A stretch of 64,000 nucleotides of DNA from Streptomyces sp. NBC_01454 (GTDB lineage: Bacteria; Actinomycetota; Actinomycetes; Streptomycetales; Streptomycetaceae), in contig NZ_CP109462.1 in the NCBI RefSeq assembly GCF_036227565.1, forward strand, positions 62,001 to 126,000. Direction: 5' to 3'. This document shows positions 33,212-41,819 of the stretch, in pieces. The translations under genes were made by a program, and so were the position numbers. Position 1 is the first letter of the stretch. Each line of letters opens with the position of its first letter. The notes under the pieces are model-generated. The model was not told the origin of the DNA. It searched no databases and saw only the letters and a list, made by a program, of their open reading frames with translations.

Positions 33212-34446
33212 GCGGGGCTCCCGTACAGGCCGAGGCTTTCGGCGGCTCGGATCACCTGGTGGTCCTGGTTGATGGCGCGGCTGTCGTCGGCGGCGAGAAG
33301 GAGCCACCCCGCGATCTGGCCGGCCCGCACCGGGGCGTCGGCGTGGAGCGCGGTGGTGGCGGCCACGGTCGGCAGGGTGGTGAGGGTGCGCAGCAGGTAG
33401 GAGTCCAGGGCGCCGTCGGACCGTGGCAGCAGAGCGACCTTGGTGACGTGGGCGCGCCGCTGCTGATGGGGGGCCTCGTATCGGCGTCCGGTGGTGAGCA
33501 GCAGGGCGGTGTCGCGGACCGGGTCGTGGCCGGTGGCCCGGCGCAGTGCCTCGGAGGCGAAGTCTGCGTAGGGGTCCGTGCGCAGGGACAGCAGCGCCGG
33601 TCCGCGGTCGGGGATGAAGGTGACCGTGGCGTGGGCGGGGCCGTAGTGCACGCCGAGGGCGGTGAGCGCGCGCATGGTGTAGAGGGCGAGGGCTCGCGAG
33701 AGCAGCCCTCGGCGGCTCAGGAGATCGGCGCGGCAGACCTGTTGTCCGGGGGTGCGTATCTCGGACCAGATCGAGGTGATGGTGTGGTCGGTGGATCCGT
33801 CGGGGCCGGGCCCGGTGAGGGTGTGGATGCGGTACTGGGTGCCGGTGAGGTGTTCTCGCAGGACGAGCGGCTGGGTACCGGAGGGCTGCAGGTGCTGCCA
33901 GGCGGAGCGGATGTCGGCCGCGGTACGGCAGTAGTACGCGGAGGCCGGGTGGGCGGGGTCGGGGTGTTCGAGGACGAGTTCGGTCACCTGAGTGAAGGCG
34001 GCCCAGTTCAGGGCGTCGGCCAGTCGTGTGGTGCGGATGCTGCGCGGGGCGGTGATGCCCGCGTCGAGGAGCGTGGCACTGGTGAGGCCGGTGTCGCGGC
34101 GGATGTCGGCGGTGTCGGGGTCGTTGCCGGGCAGATGGAGGCGGGCGGCCAGCCGGTCGGCGAGGACGGCGCCCGCCGGTGATCCGGCGAGGACGGCCCG
34201 GACGTTGAGGTGCGCGAGGTGGGCGGCGGTGCGGCGCAGGCTGCCGCGGTGGCTGAGGTTGCGGAGATAGCCGTCAATCTCGCCCGACCGGTGGGCGCCG
34301 GGGACGGTGACCGCCACGGAGTTCCAGCCGTGCCGGGCCAGCGCGGCCACGTACAGGTCGCCGGCGTCGGCGGGGGCGACAACGGCGGCCGCGCCGCTTC
34401 GGTGCGCGGGCGGGGCCACCTCAGGGACGGGGGCGGCGAGGGCCAT
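33208..34446 (-). CDS. ATP-grasp superfamily protein, divergent
   Basis: A 412-aa protein with the outline of ATP-grasp carboxylate-amine ligases: an N-terminal Rossmann-like part (AAVVAPADAGDLYVAALARHGW), a central region with REHLTGTQYRIHTL, and GPAHATVTF near the metal-site position. Several canonical Glu/Asn metal ligands are hard to place, so it is a divergent member. It probably forms an amide or peptide bond with ATP, or partners the second ATP-grasp protein. AGGAG precedes the ATG. Confidence 0.72.
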   Translation of the reverse strand: MALAAPVPEVAPPAHRSGAAAVVAPADAGDLYVAALARHGWNSVAVTVPGAHRSGEIDGYLRNLSHRGSLRRTAAHLAHLNVRAVLAGSPAGAVLADRLAARLHLPGNDPDTADIRRDTGLTSATLLDAGITAPRSIRTTRLADALNWAAFTQVTELVLEHPDPAHPASAYYCRTAADIRSAWQHLQPSGTQPLVLREHLTGTQYRIHTLTGPGPDGSTDHTITSIWSEIRTPGQQVCRADLLSRRGLLSRALALYTMRALTALGVHYGPAHATVTFIPDRGPALLSLRTDPYADFASEALRRATGHDPVRDTALLLTTGRRYEAPHQQRRAHVTKVALLPRSDGALDSYLLRTLTTLPTVAATTALHADAPVRAGQIAGWLLLAADDSRAINQDHQVIRAAESLGLYGSPA

Positions 34447-34491
34447 GGTGCGGGACTCCTGGGGCGTGTTCGGATGGGTGTGCGGCGTAGG

Positions 34492-35838
34492 TCAGGCGAC
34501 GCAGGCGGTCGTGGCGGTGTCGGCCTGGATGTGGATGCCGCTGCGCTCTTCGACCAGCTGGAGCCGGCGATGGCAGGTGTCCGGGTCGGGGCCGGTGACG
34601 ACGGCGAGCGCGGTCCGGTCCAGCAGAGTGGCGCGGGGCGGGGCGGTGACGTGGCTGCCGGGCGCGGCGGTCCACTCGAAGCGGTCGAGCCAGGCGGCGA
34701 ACACGCCGGTGTTCACCGCTGTGACGTGGCCGGTGACGGCCGGGTAGAGGAAGCGGACAGCGGCGCTCTGGCTCTGGCTGGGGACCATTTCGGGGTCGAC
34801 ACCGACGGCGAGGTCGGCGGTGATCTGCGGCAGGTTGAGACCGGTGGCCAGGTGGACGAGGTGCGGGATGAGGTCGCCCCCGAGGCGCGCGTTGATCTCG
34901 ACGATGCGCGGGCCCTGGCGGGTGAGTCGCATCTCGACGTGCATGACGCCGCTGGAGATTCCGACGGCGGTCAGGGCGCCCAGGGCTACGTCATGGATCC
35001 GCAGGTCGGCCAGGAGGGGGTCGGTGGGGTCCACGAGGTGGCCCACTTCCTGGAAGGCCGGTTCGTCGCCGAGGTACTTGCGGGTGACCGCAGCGATGTG
35101 GACGGTGCCGTGGCCGAGGACCACGCACTCGACGCTGACCTCGGGGCCGTCCAGGTACTCCTCGATCAGCACGCCGGCCGCGCCGGTGCGCTCGATGCCG
35201 AACAGGGATGCTCCCTTGGCGGCGTGGAAGGCATCGCGGACCTGGTCGGGGGTGTCCGCGCGGTGGACACCGGCGCTGCCGCCCAGGGAGCGCGGTTTGA
35301 TGACAACCGGCCCGCCGAGCAGGACGGCGTACTCGACGGCGGTTTCGGCATCCGCCACGAGGTAGGAGCGGGCGGAGGGCACGCCGGCTGCGGCGAGCAG
35401 AGAGCGCGTGAGGTACTTGTCCCGGCAGGCCTCCACCGCGGCGGGGGTGTTGCCGGGCAGCGCGAAGCGGTCCGTGAGCCGTGCGGCGAGCACGACGTGG
35501 TTCTCCATGTAGGTGAGCACTCCGGCGACGCCTCGGTCGGCGGCGAGTGTCGCCACCGCGTCGGCGACGGCTTCGGCGTCCGTCAGGTCGACCGCGACCG
35601 AGACGGCGACGTGGGCGTCGGCCCAGGCGGGCGGCTGGTGGTCGAGAAGGGCGACGGGATGGCGGGCGGCGATGTGCTGGAGTCCGTAGCCGCGCCAGGT
35701 GCGGCTGCCGGCGCCCAGGACGACCAGCAGTGGCGCATGCGGGGAGTTCGCGTTCGCCTGCTGGTCCTGCGGGTTCGGAACGTGGCGGCGGGTGCCGGTG
35801 GCAGCCTCGGAGAGCGGGTTGGAGCCGGAGGGGTTCAT
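34492..35838 (-). CDS. ATP-grasp ligase (L-amino acid ligase-like)
   Basis: A 448-aa protein with clear ATP-grasp features: VVIKPRSLGGSAGVHRA (ATP-lysine and Gly loop), LIEEYLDGPEVSVE (hinge and conserved Glu), and the metal site GVMHVEMRLTRQGPRIVEINARLGGD split over residues ~315-340, where E-x-N binds Mg. This resembles L-amino acid ligases of the BacD type, which join two amino acids through an acyl phosphate. It sits 45 nt upstream of the second ATP-grasp gene. Substrates are unknown. Confidence 0.87.
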   Translation of the reverse strand: MNPSGSNPLSEAATGTRRHVPNPQDQQANANSPHAPLLVVLGAGSRTWRGYGLQHIAARHPVALLDHQPPAWADAHVAVSVAVDLTDAEAVADAVATLAADRGVAGVLTYMENHVVLAARLTDRFALPGNTPAAVEACRDKYLTRSLLAAAGVPSARSYLVADAETAVEYAVLLGGPVVIKPRSLGGSAGVHRADTPDQVRDAFHAAKGASLFGIERTGAAGVLIEEYLDGPEVSVECVVLGHGTVHIAAVTRKYLGDEPAFQEVGHLVDPTDPLLADLRIHDVALGALTAVGISSGVMHVEMRLTRQGPRIVEINARLGGDLIPHLVHLATGLNLPQITADLAVGVDPEMVPSQSQSAAVRFLYPAVTGHVTAVNTGVFAAWLDRFEWTAAPGSHVTAPPRATLLDRTALAVVTGPDPDTCHRRLQLVEERSGIHIQADTATTACVA

Positions 35839-35976
35839 GGGTGCGGTTTTCCGTTCGCGTCAGTCGGGTTGGGGGTGCGCGGGGGTGTCGCCTTCAGCGG
35901 CGGGCGCGCGGGGCACTGCGATCGACCGAGGGGGTGGTCTGCCGGGCTGTGCGGGGCCCCGTTCATCGGCCGGGGG

Positions 35977-36357
35977 TCAGGCAACAGCGGCGTACTTCCA
36001 GGAGATCCAGCCCCAGACGCCCTTGTGGGCGCCCGTGCGGACCTGGCCGTAGTACCAGTAGTCCTGGCCGTCCTTGCGGAGCCAGGTGCACTTCATGTTG
36101 ATCACGGTGCCCTTGGTGAGCTGGCCCTTGGAGTAGTAGTTGGTGCCCGGCCCGTTGCGGAGGTTGAGGTTGCCGACGGTCGTCTTCCAGTTCCCGATGG
36201 CCCCGCCGGCGTTGCAGGCGGAGGTACCGACGGCGCTCGCGGACGGGGCGGCGACCAGGGTGGCCGCCGCTCCCATGGCCACAGCGGCGACCGCGAGGCC
36301 GAGGCGTCGTGCGGCGAGGCTCTTGAGCCGGGCGGGAGCCGTGGCGGTGCTGTCCAT
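35977..36357 (-). CDS. Secreted SH3-like protein 3
   Basis: 126 aa: basic N-terminus, hydrophobic segment ending near ASAVG, then an SH3b core with NLNLRNGPGTNYYSKGQL (the LRxGPGTxY signature of bacterial SH3 domains) and WYYGQVRTGAHKGVWGWI. Two cysteines may pair. Likely wall-associated. Confidence 0.82.
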   Translation of the reverse strand: MDSTATAPARLKSLAARRLGLAVAAVAMGAAATLVAAPSASAVGTSACNAGGAIGNWKTTVGNLNLRNGPGTNYYSKGQLTKGTVINMKCTWLRKDGQDYWYYGQVRTGAHKGVWGWISWKYAAVA

Positions 36358-36390
36358 GTGGGTGGTGCCTTTCTTCGGAAAGGGGTGAGG

Positions 36391-37485
36391 TCAGGCTTTG
36401 TTCCAGGCGCGCAGCACGCGCTGGTTGAGCCCGGTGTGCAGGGCGCCGAGGCGACTGACGAGGTGGGGGTTGGGGCGCGTGAGGTAGACCGCAGAGGTCA
36501 GTGCGACGGGGAGCATCCCGAGGCGCGCCTTGTAGGCGTAGTTGCAGCGGCCGGCGTCCAGGACGCTCGCTCCGGTGGCGGCGGCGAAGCGGACGCTCTC
36601 GTACATCAGCCAGGCGTAGGTGTTCAGGTCGTTCTTGCGGGCCTGGTCGATCGCGGCGGTCCACAGGTAGAGCGCCGAGCCGTAGCGGAAGCAGAAGAAG
36701 CCGCCGGCGAGCGTGCCGTCGCTGTGCTCGGCGAACAGTCCGACGGCGCCGGGCACGCGGGTGAGCGGGGCGAGCATGTCGCTGCCGTAGAGAGCGGGGC
36801 GTTCGCTGGCGCTTCGGGCCTGGGCCGTGAACTCGGGCAGGTAGGGCAGGAGTTCAGGACCTCGGGCGATCTTGAGGGTGAGGCCGGCGTCGGTGCCGCG
36901 GCGGTGCTGGCGGCGGAATTCGCGGCCGGTCTCACTGGAGGGGAAGTTCGCGATGAACTCGTCGACGGAGGCTCCCACTCGGGCGCGGTGGGCCCAGAAC
37001 AGGACGACTTCGGCGTCGGGAGTGCGGGCTTCGCGCCACAGGGTGCGTTCGGCCGGCGGGATGTTCGCGATGACCAGGGCCTCGGTGCCGAGATCGTGGG
37101 CGAGCGCGCGGCCGCGGTCGACGGCTTCGGCCAGGACGGGGACGGTCGCGCCGGGCAGGCCGCCGTACTCGCCGTAGACCGACGGGCCGTAGAGGACGTC
37201 GGCGTCGAAGGTGGGCCGGGTGACGCCGGAGTCGCCTTCCATGGCGCGCCACAGCGGGCTGTTGCTGACCTGGTAGAAGGACATGCGGTGCTGGCGCGGG
37301 CCGTCCTGGAGGAAGAGGTGGTGGCGTCCGCGTACCTGTTCGGTGCGCACCGTCTGCCAGGCGGCGGCCCACTCGCGGCTGTGGAAGGGGGTGGCGGCGC
37401 GGCGCTCGGCGGGAAGTGTGACGACCGAGGAGTGCCAGGAACTGTTCAGCGAGAGGACGTTGGGGTGCACGGCGGTCAGGCTCAT
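36391..37485 (-). CDS. GNAT_6/FemAB-like acyltransferase
   Basis: A 364-aa protein of the double-GNAT type: N-terminal half ending LVIANIPPAER, C-terminal half with GREFRRQHRRGTDAGLTLKI, GGFFCFRYGSALYLWTAA and LNTYAWLMYESVRFAAATGA. Such proteins transfer acyl groups, in some cases amino acids from tRNA, onto amines. Between the ATP-grasp and MFS genes it may tailor the cluster product or the wall. The call rests on overall pattern. Confidence 0.72.
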   Translation of the reverse strand: MSLTAVHPNVLSLNSSWHSSVVTLPAERRAATPFHSREWAAAWQTVRTEQVRGRHHLFLQDGPRQHRMSFYQVSNSPLWRAMEGDSGVTRPTFDADVLYGPSVYGEYGGLPGATVPVLAEAVDRGRALAHDLGTEALVIANIPPAERTLWREARTPDAEVVLFWAHRARVGASVDEFIANFPSSETGREFRRQHRRGTDAGLTLKIARGPELLPYLPEFTAQARSASERPALYGSDMLAPLTRVPGAVGLFAEHSDGTLAGGFFCFRYGSALYLWTAAIDQARKNDLNTYAWLMYESVRFAAATGASVLDAGRCNYAYKARLGMLPVALTSAVYLTRPNPHLVSRLGALHTGLNQRVLRAWNKA

Positions 37486-37507
37486 GGTCGGTTCTCCGGT
37501 TCGGCGG

Positions 37508-38776
37508 TCAGGAAGCGGCGGGCACCGGCGTGGGGGGCGCGTTGGTGGCCGTGCGGCGGTGGGTGAGCCCGATGAGCGGCAGGCACAGGACGGCTCCCAG
37601 AGCGCCCGCAGCGAGCGTGGTGAGCGCGGCGAGGCTGCCGCCGCCCGAGGTCAGGGACACGGCGGCGAGAACAGGGGCGATGATCACCGCGACGGCCAGC
37701 GTCGAACCCCAGATGCCGGCGTAGAGGCCGCGGGCGTCGTTCGGGGAGATCTTGTTCAGGACGTCGGATGCGGCGATGAAGAAGACGATCTCGCCAGGGA
37801 CGGCCGCGGCGACGGCAATGCTGTAGCCGGTGGTGGTGTCCGCGAGGCCTGCGCTTCCCATGCCCACGCCCAGCAGGAGGGCGCTGACGGCAAGCATCCC
37901 GAGCATGGGCCGCTGTCCGCCGCAGCGGCGGCTGAGCCAGGGGGTGAGCAGCGGGGTGAGGACGATGACGGTTCCGGCGTTAGCGACCTGGGTCAGCCCG
38001 TAGGCGTCAGCGGCGAGCCCGTCGTCCTCCATCAGCATCGGCAGCGCCGTGAACATCCCGGCGGCGCAGGTCAGGGCGGCCGTGCTGGCCGCCCACAGCA
38101 GCCACAGCCGTGCGTCACGCAACGCGGCCCGCCCGGGGCTGCGCTCCGCGGCCCGTCCGGGGCCGGCGACGAGGTCGGGACCGAGGTAGCGGTGGGTGAT
38201 CACGGCGCAGGCGGCGCAGGCCGCGGCGTTGAACCAGAAGAGAGCTTCGAAGCCGAGGTGGCCCGCCAGGAAGCCTCCCGCCGCACCGGTGATCGCTGCG
38301 CCGATGTTCACCGCGCCGTGGCGCCATCCGTTCGCTGCGGCGCGCTGCCCGTCATCGGTGAGCAGGTCGGCTATGACGGCGGACACGACCGGCCTCGGCG
38401 CGTCGTAGACGACACCGGCGATCAGCGATCCGGCACAGACTGCGGCGAACGCGTGGGCCTGGGCCATCAGCGGCAGGCATACGGCGGCAGTGGCCATCGC
38501 CGTCACGAGGGTGCGGCGGCGCCCGAGCCGGTCGGCTGCCCACCCGGTGAGCAGCTGTCCAATAAGCCAGCCCGCGCCGAACACGGCGAGGACCTGGCCG
38601 ACGGCCTGGGTGCTGTAGCCCAGGTCCTCCTTGAGGCGATAGCTGAGGAATGGGTAGGCGAAACCGAAGCTGCGCGCCACGAGCGTGGTGATGAGCAGCG
38701 CCCAGATCGCGGGCGGCCACCGCCGTGAAACCGGCTGCTCGGGGGCTTTGACGGGGGCGGTCATGGTGGCTGACAC
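37508..38776 (-). CDS. MFS transporter
   Basis: A 422-aa membrane protein with about 12 hydrophobic segments and the MFS loop 2-3 signature in GWAADRLGRRRTLV. Near-standard length. It most likely exports the product of the neighbouring biosynthetic genes or confers resistance. It is the most upstream of the biosynthetic-type genes on this strand, 23 nt before the GNAT_6 gene. Confidence 0.9.
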   Translation of the reverse strand: MSATMTAPVKAPEQPVSRRWPPAIWALLITTLVARSFGFAYPFLSYRLKEDLGYSTQAVGQVLAVFGAGWLIGQLLTGWAADRLGRRRTLVTAMATAAVCLPLMAQAHAFAAVCAGSLIAGVVYDAPRPVVSAVIADLLTDDGQRAAANGWRHGAVNIGAAITGAAGGFLAGHLGFEALFWFNAAACAACAVITHRYLGPDLVAGPGRAAERSPGRAALRDARLWLLWAASTAALTCAAGMFTALPMLMEDDGLAADAYGLTQVANAGTVIVLTPLLTPWLSRRCGGQRPMLGMLAVSALLLGVGMGSAGLADTTTGYSIAVAAAVPGEIVFFIAASDVLNKISPNDARGLYAGIWGSTLAVAVIIAPVLAAVSLTSGGGSLAALTTLAAGALGAVLCLPLIGLTHRRTATNAPPTPVPAAS

Positions 38777-39019
38777 AGACGCTCCAGGGAAGGCTGATGC
38801 GAGACGTTCCTGGTGGGCGGCCGGCGTCAGCTGGTTCAGGCGCCGGACGGGTGGGGTGGGGGCGTCGCCGTGGGCGGGCGACGCCCCCGCTGAGCAGCCG
38901 GCCCGCGCCCGTGCCGGAAGGACACGGGGAACGCCCCAGGGGGATGGGAGCGAGGGGCCTGGCTGCGCCTGGTGCCAGGCCAGCGGAAAGAGGACCGCAT
39001 GACCGGGAGTTGGGCGGTT

Positions 39020-39553
39020 CTACACGGTCGGGGACGCGCTGAAGTTCGTGTTGCGGTAGCCCTTGCCGTCGTTGTTCCAGTCCAGCTGGATGATGCCGTC
39101 GGCGAGGTATCGGCCCGAGCCGGCCTTGTACTTGATCGTCCCGGTCGTGTAGCTGCCGTTGCCGGCCGTGTTGCCGTGCTCGAGCTTGTACTCGAGGCCG
39201 GTGTAGTTCGCCGACTTCACGACGGGGTCGGTGCCGGAGACGGACTTCTTGGTCTGGAGGTGGAAGCGGGCGCCGTCGAGCGTGTCCGTCATGTTGACGT
39301 ACGAGACGGGCCCCTCGAAGTTGACCTTGGCGTAGGTGTAGATGTAGCCGCCGGAGCGCTTGGCGCAGAGGCTGACGTCGAAGTTGTAGTTGTCGGCCCA
39401 CGGTCCGGAGTAGGCGGGGTTGTCGACGGAGGCGCTGCTGGTCTTGCAGTGGTAGCTCGCCGCGGAGGCGGTGGTGGCGGTGGCGAGCGTGGTGCCGGCC
39501 GCGGCCGCGGCAGTGATCAGGGCCGCGGCGGTGACGCGCTTGAGGTGGAGCAT
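39020..39553 (-). CDS. Secreted protein, 177 aa, paralogue of 30208-30759
   Basis: GGAGGAA precedes the ATG at 39553. Signal peptide to about ASAAS, then HCKTSSASVDNPAYSG and the GGYIYTYAKVN segment shared with the other copy. Beta-rich, two cysteines, no known domain. Confidence 0.78.
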   Translation of the reverse strand: MLHLKRVTAAALITAAAAAGTTLATATTASAASYHCKTSSASVDNPAYSGPWADNYNFDVSLCAKRSGGYIYTYAKVNFEGPVSYVNMTDTLDGARFHLQTKKSVSGTDPVVKSANYTGLEYKLEHGNTAGNGSYTTGTIKYKAGSGRYLADGIIQLDWNNDGKGYRNTNFSASPTV

Positions 39554-39703
39554 GCCGGTTGTTCCTCCGGGAGAAGTGCGGGCGGGATGGTGGGAGCCGG
39601 GGCAGCCGGCCATCTGGTCGAGCCTCCGGATCCGGTCCGGGCAGGTACGGAGCTCCGCCGGCCGTTCAAGACCGCTGAGGGCTCGGCCGCGGAAGCGGGC
39701 CGA

Positions 39704-40066
39704 TCAGCCGGCCAGCTGGTAGAGGCCGTCGCTGCGGACCCAGCCGCGGGCTCCCTTGGGCAGACCCGACTTCGAGCGGGCAGACAGCTCGGTGTAGTCC
39801 CAGGTGCCGCGGCTGCACAGGATGTTGAGTCGGTCCCCGTTGTAGAGGTAGCCCCGACTGCTGTAGCCGGTGGACGGGCCGGTGCGCAGATTCCAGCCGT
39901 TCGCCTTCACCTTGCCGGCGGCGTTGCTCCAGTTGACGGTGCACTTGCTGTTCTCGCCGACGGCGTGGGCGGCGGGAGCCGTGGTGACGGCCAGGCCGGC
40001 GGTCACCGACAGGGCGAGCGCGGCCGAAGCAGCCAGGCGTGCGGGAGTTCGAGCGATGATCTTCAC
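39704..40066 (-). CDS. Secreted SH3-like protein 4
   Basis: 120 aa from a GTG with AAGGA upstream. The signal peptide (RTPARLAASAALALSVTAGL) is nearly identical to that of the next gene, then GWNLRTGPSTGYSSRGYLYN, the SH3b signature. A recent tandem duplicate of 40117-40473 with diverged mature domains. Confidence 0.8.
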   Translation of the reverse strand: MKIIARTPARLAASAALALSVTAGLAVTTAPAAHAVGENSKCTVNWSNAAGKVKANGWNLRTGPSTGYSSRGYLYNGDRLNILCSRGTWDYTELSARSKSGLPKGARGWVRSDGLYQLAG

Positions 40067-40116
40067 AGGTGTCCTTCCGAGGTTCGCGATCGATCGAGGA
40101 GCCGTGCGCTGACGCG

Positions 40117-40473
40117 TCAGTCGAGCTGCATGGGCACGCAGTCGGAGAGGTACTTCGCGGCGACCCATCCGGTGCTGCCCTTGGCCAGGCCGGTACGCGA
40201 CTTCTGGCCGAGCTGGAGCTTGATCCAGCCGCTCTTGGAGCCGACCTTCTTGCCCCAGTCGTGCTTGTAGAGGAGGCCCTTGGACGCGTAGCCGGTGGAC
40301 GGGCCGGTCCGGAAATTGACCGCCGAGTTGGTATAGAGCTCGTAGTAGACGCGCGGCTTGCACGGCATCGACGCCGCACTCGCCGCCGGGGCGGTGGTCA
40401 CGGCCAGCCCGGCGGTCACGGAGAGCGCGAGAGCGGCGGAGGCGGCCAGGCGTGCGGGAGTTCGGAGCTGCAT
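40117..40473 (-). CDS. Secreted SH3-like protein 5
   Basis: 118 aa from ATG at 40473. Signal peptide as in the neighbour, then VNFRTGPSTGYASKGLLYKH and GSTGWVAAKYLSDC. One Cys near each end of the mature domain suggests a disulfide. Likely binds the wall or a surface partner. First gene of the long minus-strand block that runs to 23.8 kb. Confidence 0.8.
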   Translation of the reverse strand: MQLRTPARLAASAALALSVTAGLAVTTAPAASAASMPCKPRVYYELYTNSAVNFRTGPSTGYASKGLLYKHDWGKKVGSKSGWIKLQLGQKSRTGLAKGSTGWVAAKYLSDCVPMQLD

Positions 40474-40875
40474 GAGTGTCCTTGGGGCGCGGAGGTGAAC
40501 GGGCGGGGAAGCGCCGGCGGGATGCCGGAGCGCCCCGTGGCGGTGATGAACCGGAGACCGGTAGCTCGCCGGTGCTCGGCTGGTGTCGGCGGGCACGTAG
40601 CACCGCGGTGTAGGCGAGCGCCGGACGGAAACAGCACGGCGCGAGGGTGCTGTCGCTGACGCAGCAGAGGCGGCGAATCCCGGCGCCGGGCGCGGAGGGG
40701 AGGGTGCCGCGGTGAGGGGCGCCTTGTGCGGCGCGGCAGGAGCAGCTGCTGGGAGGCCGCCTGGCTCCTGCCGCGCGCCGTCGCTCAGGGGAAGCGCATC
40801 TTCCCCGGGCGGTGGCCAGTCGCGGATCTGGTAAATCCGCGAGCGGCTCTGCTGCGCCGCCGGGCGGGGCGGGTG

Positions 40876-41001
40876 CTAGCCGCTGAGCCCGGTGGCGCCG
40901 AGGTCCTGGGTACGGCCCGGCTCCACGAGGGAGCGCCGGTCGCCGTAGGCCGTCATCACGTCTGTGCGCGGTGCCGGCTGGATCGTCAGGTGCCTGTTCA
41001 T
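40876..41001 (-). CDS. Candidate 41-aa peptide
   Basis: ATG-initiated frame starting MNRHLTIQPAPRTDV and ending GATGLSG. No good ribosome site is seen (GGGG about 11 nt upstream). It is charged, lacks Cys and has no signal peptide. It might be a leader or precursor peptide, given nearby ATP-grasp genes, but coding is unproven and chance is possible. Confidence 0.3.
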   Translation of the reverse strand: MNRHLTIQPAPRTDVMTAYGDRRSLVEPGRTQDLGATGLSG

Positions 41002-41092
41002 TCGTTTCGCCCCGATGATTCGGGGGGCCTGGTGCCAGGAAGACTGACGATCAACGCTGTTGCAGCGGGTCGCGCTGGTCTATCCTGAGCTC

Positions 41093-41118
41093 CGCCGACG
41101 TGGTCCAACACGTCGGCG
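41093..41118. terminator. Perfect 10-bp hairpin
   Basis: 41093-41102 pairs with 41109-41118 around a 6-nt loop. No T-run; it could equally be an operator for a dimeric repressor or an mRNA leader structure. Confidence 0.45.
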
Positions 41119-41819
41119 AAAGACCCCAGTGGTTTCTTCGGATCTGCTGGTGGTGACTCTGCCGAGAGTCGTTTTGCACAGGCCCGGTCCACGGGCCTGG
41201 TTTTGCACTGGCGGCGGGTGATCCGGCGGATGTGGCTCCAACCACTCCCCCGGCGCCCGCCTCCCGGTGTTCGCGACGACTGTTTCCGTCGCACACACCC
41301 GCCTGCTCGCCACAGGCCTGCCTTCCCCCTCTTTCAAGTCCGTCGCCTGGCCGCACTCCTCGGGTGAGGTGTCCGGTCCGGCGTCGTGGTCGTGCTCGGC
41401 GGGCGCCTTGCGCGACCAGGGACTGCGAGGTCTGGCTGGGCTTGCACCGGCAACGCTATGCATATGCTGAATGCACCACCATTACGCACATGCACAATCT
41501 GACCGGTATGACCTATAGGTTGTGCACCACTCGCCATGATCACGACTCTGCGGTGCACTTTCAGTAGCAGCTGCCTTGCGGAGTTGCACATCGGTGCGAC
41601 CGGTGGCGGGATTTGACTCCTTGACGCGCAGACCGGAAGTACCCAACTCGCCATCCTTGAAAGTTAGTTGAATTTGGGAATTTGCCGGTTCATAGGTTGC
41701 TGATGGAGTGCCAGCGGCGGCGTGTCCGGCTTGCGTGACGCCTTGTCGTGTGGTCGCCGGGTGCCCTGTGCGGCGCGTTCTCGCCATGGTTCGTGAGGGC
41801 GGCGTGATACCTGTCCCCC

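Larger units (their letters stand above)
40474..41819. other. Long intergenic region with hairpins
   Basis: About 1.3 kb without a convincing large gene. It contains a candidate 41-aa ORF (40876-41001, minus), a perfect 10-bp hairpin (41093-41118) and a stretch of lower G+C around 41460-41700 with a TGCACAA / TTGTGCA inverted repeat. Divergent promoters for the SH3-like gene (minus) and the DNA ligase (plus) must lie here. Confidence 0.55.

Noticed and set aside
34210..37566. 1118-aa plus-strand open frame
   Set aside because: It is the Gly/Val/Arg-rich antisense of four clear minus-strand genes (two ATP-grasp, SH3-like and GNAT_6).
40726..41088. Plus-strand 120-aa open frame
   Set aside because: No ribosome site or natural composition; it is antisense to the hairpin and short peptide region.
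41595..41640. Minus-strand stretch resembling the 3' half of a tRNA (GTCAAATCCCGCC), a possible attachment-site remnant
   Set aside because: The T-arm does not pair properly, no anticodon arm is formed and no integrase is nearby.
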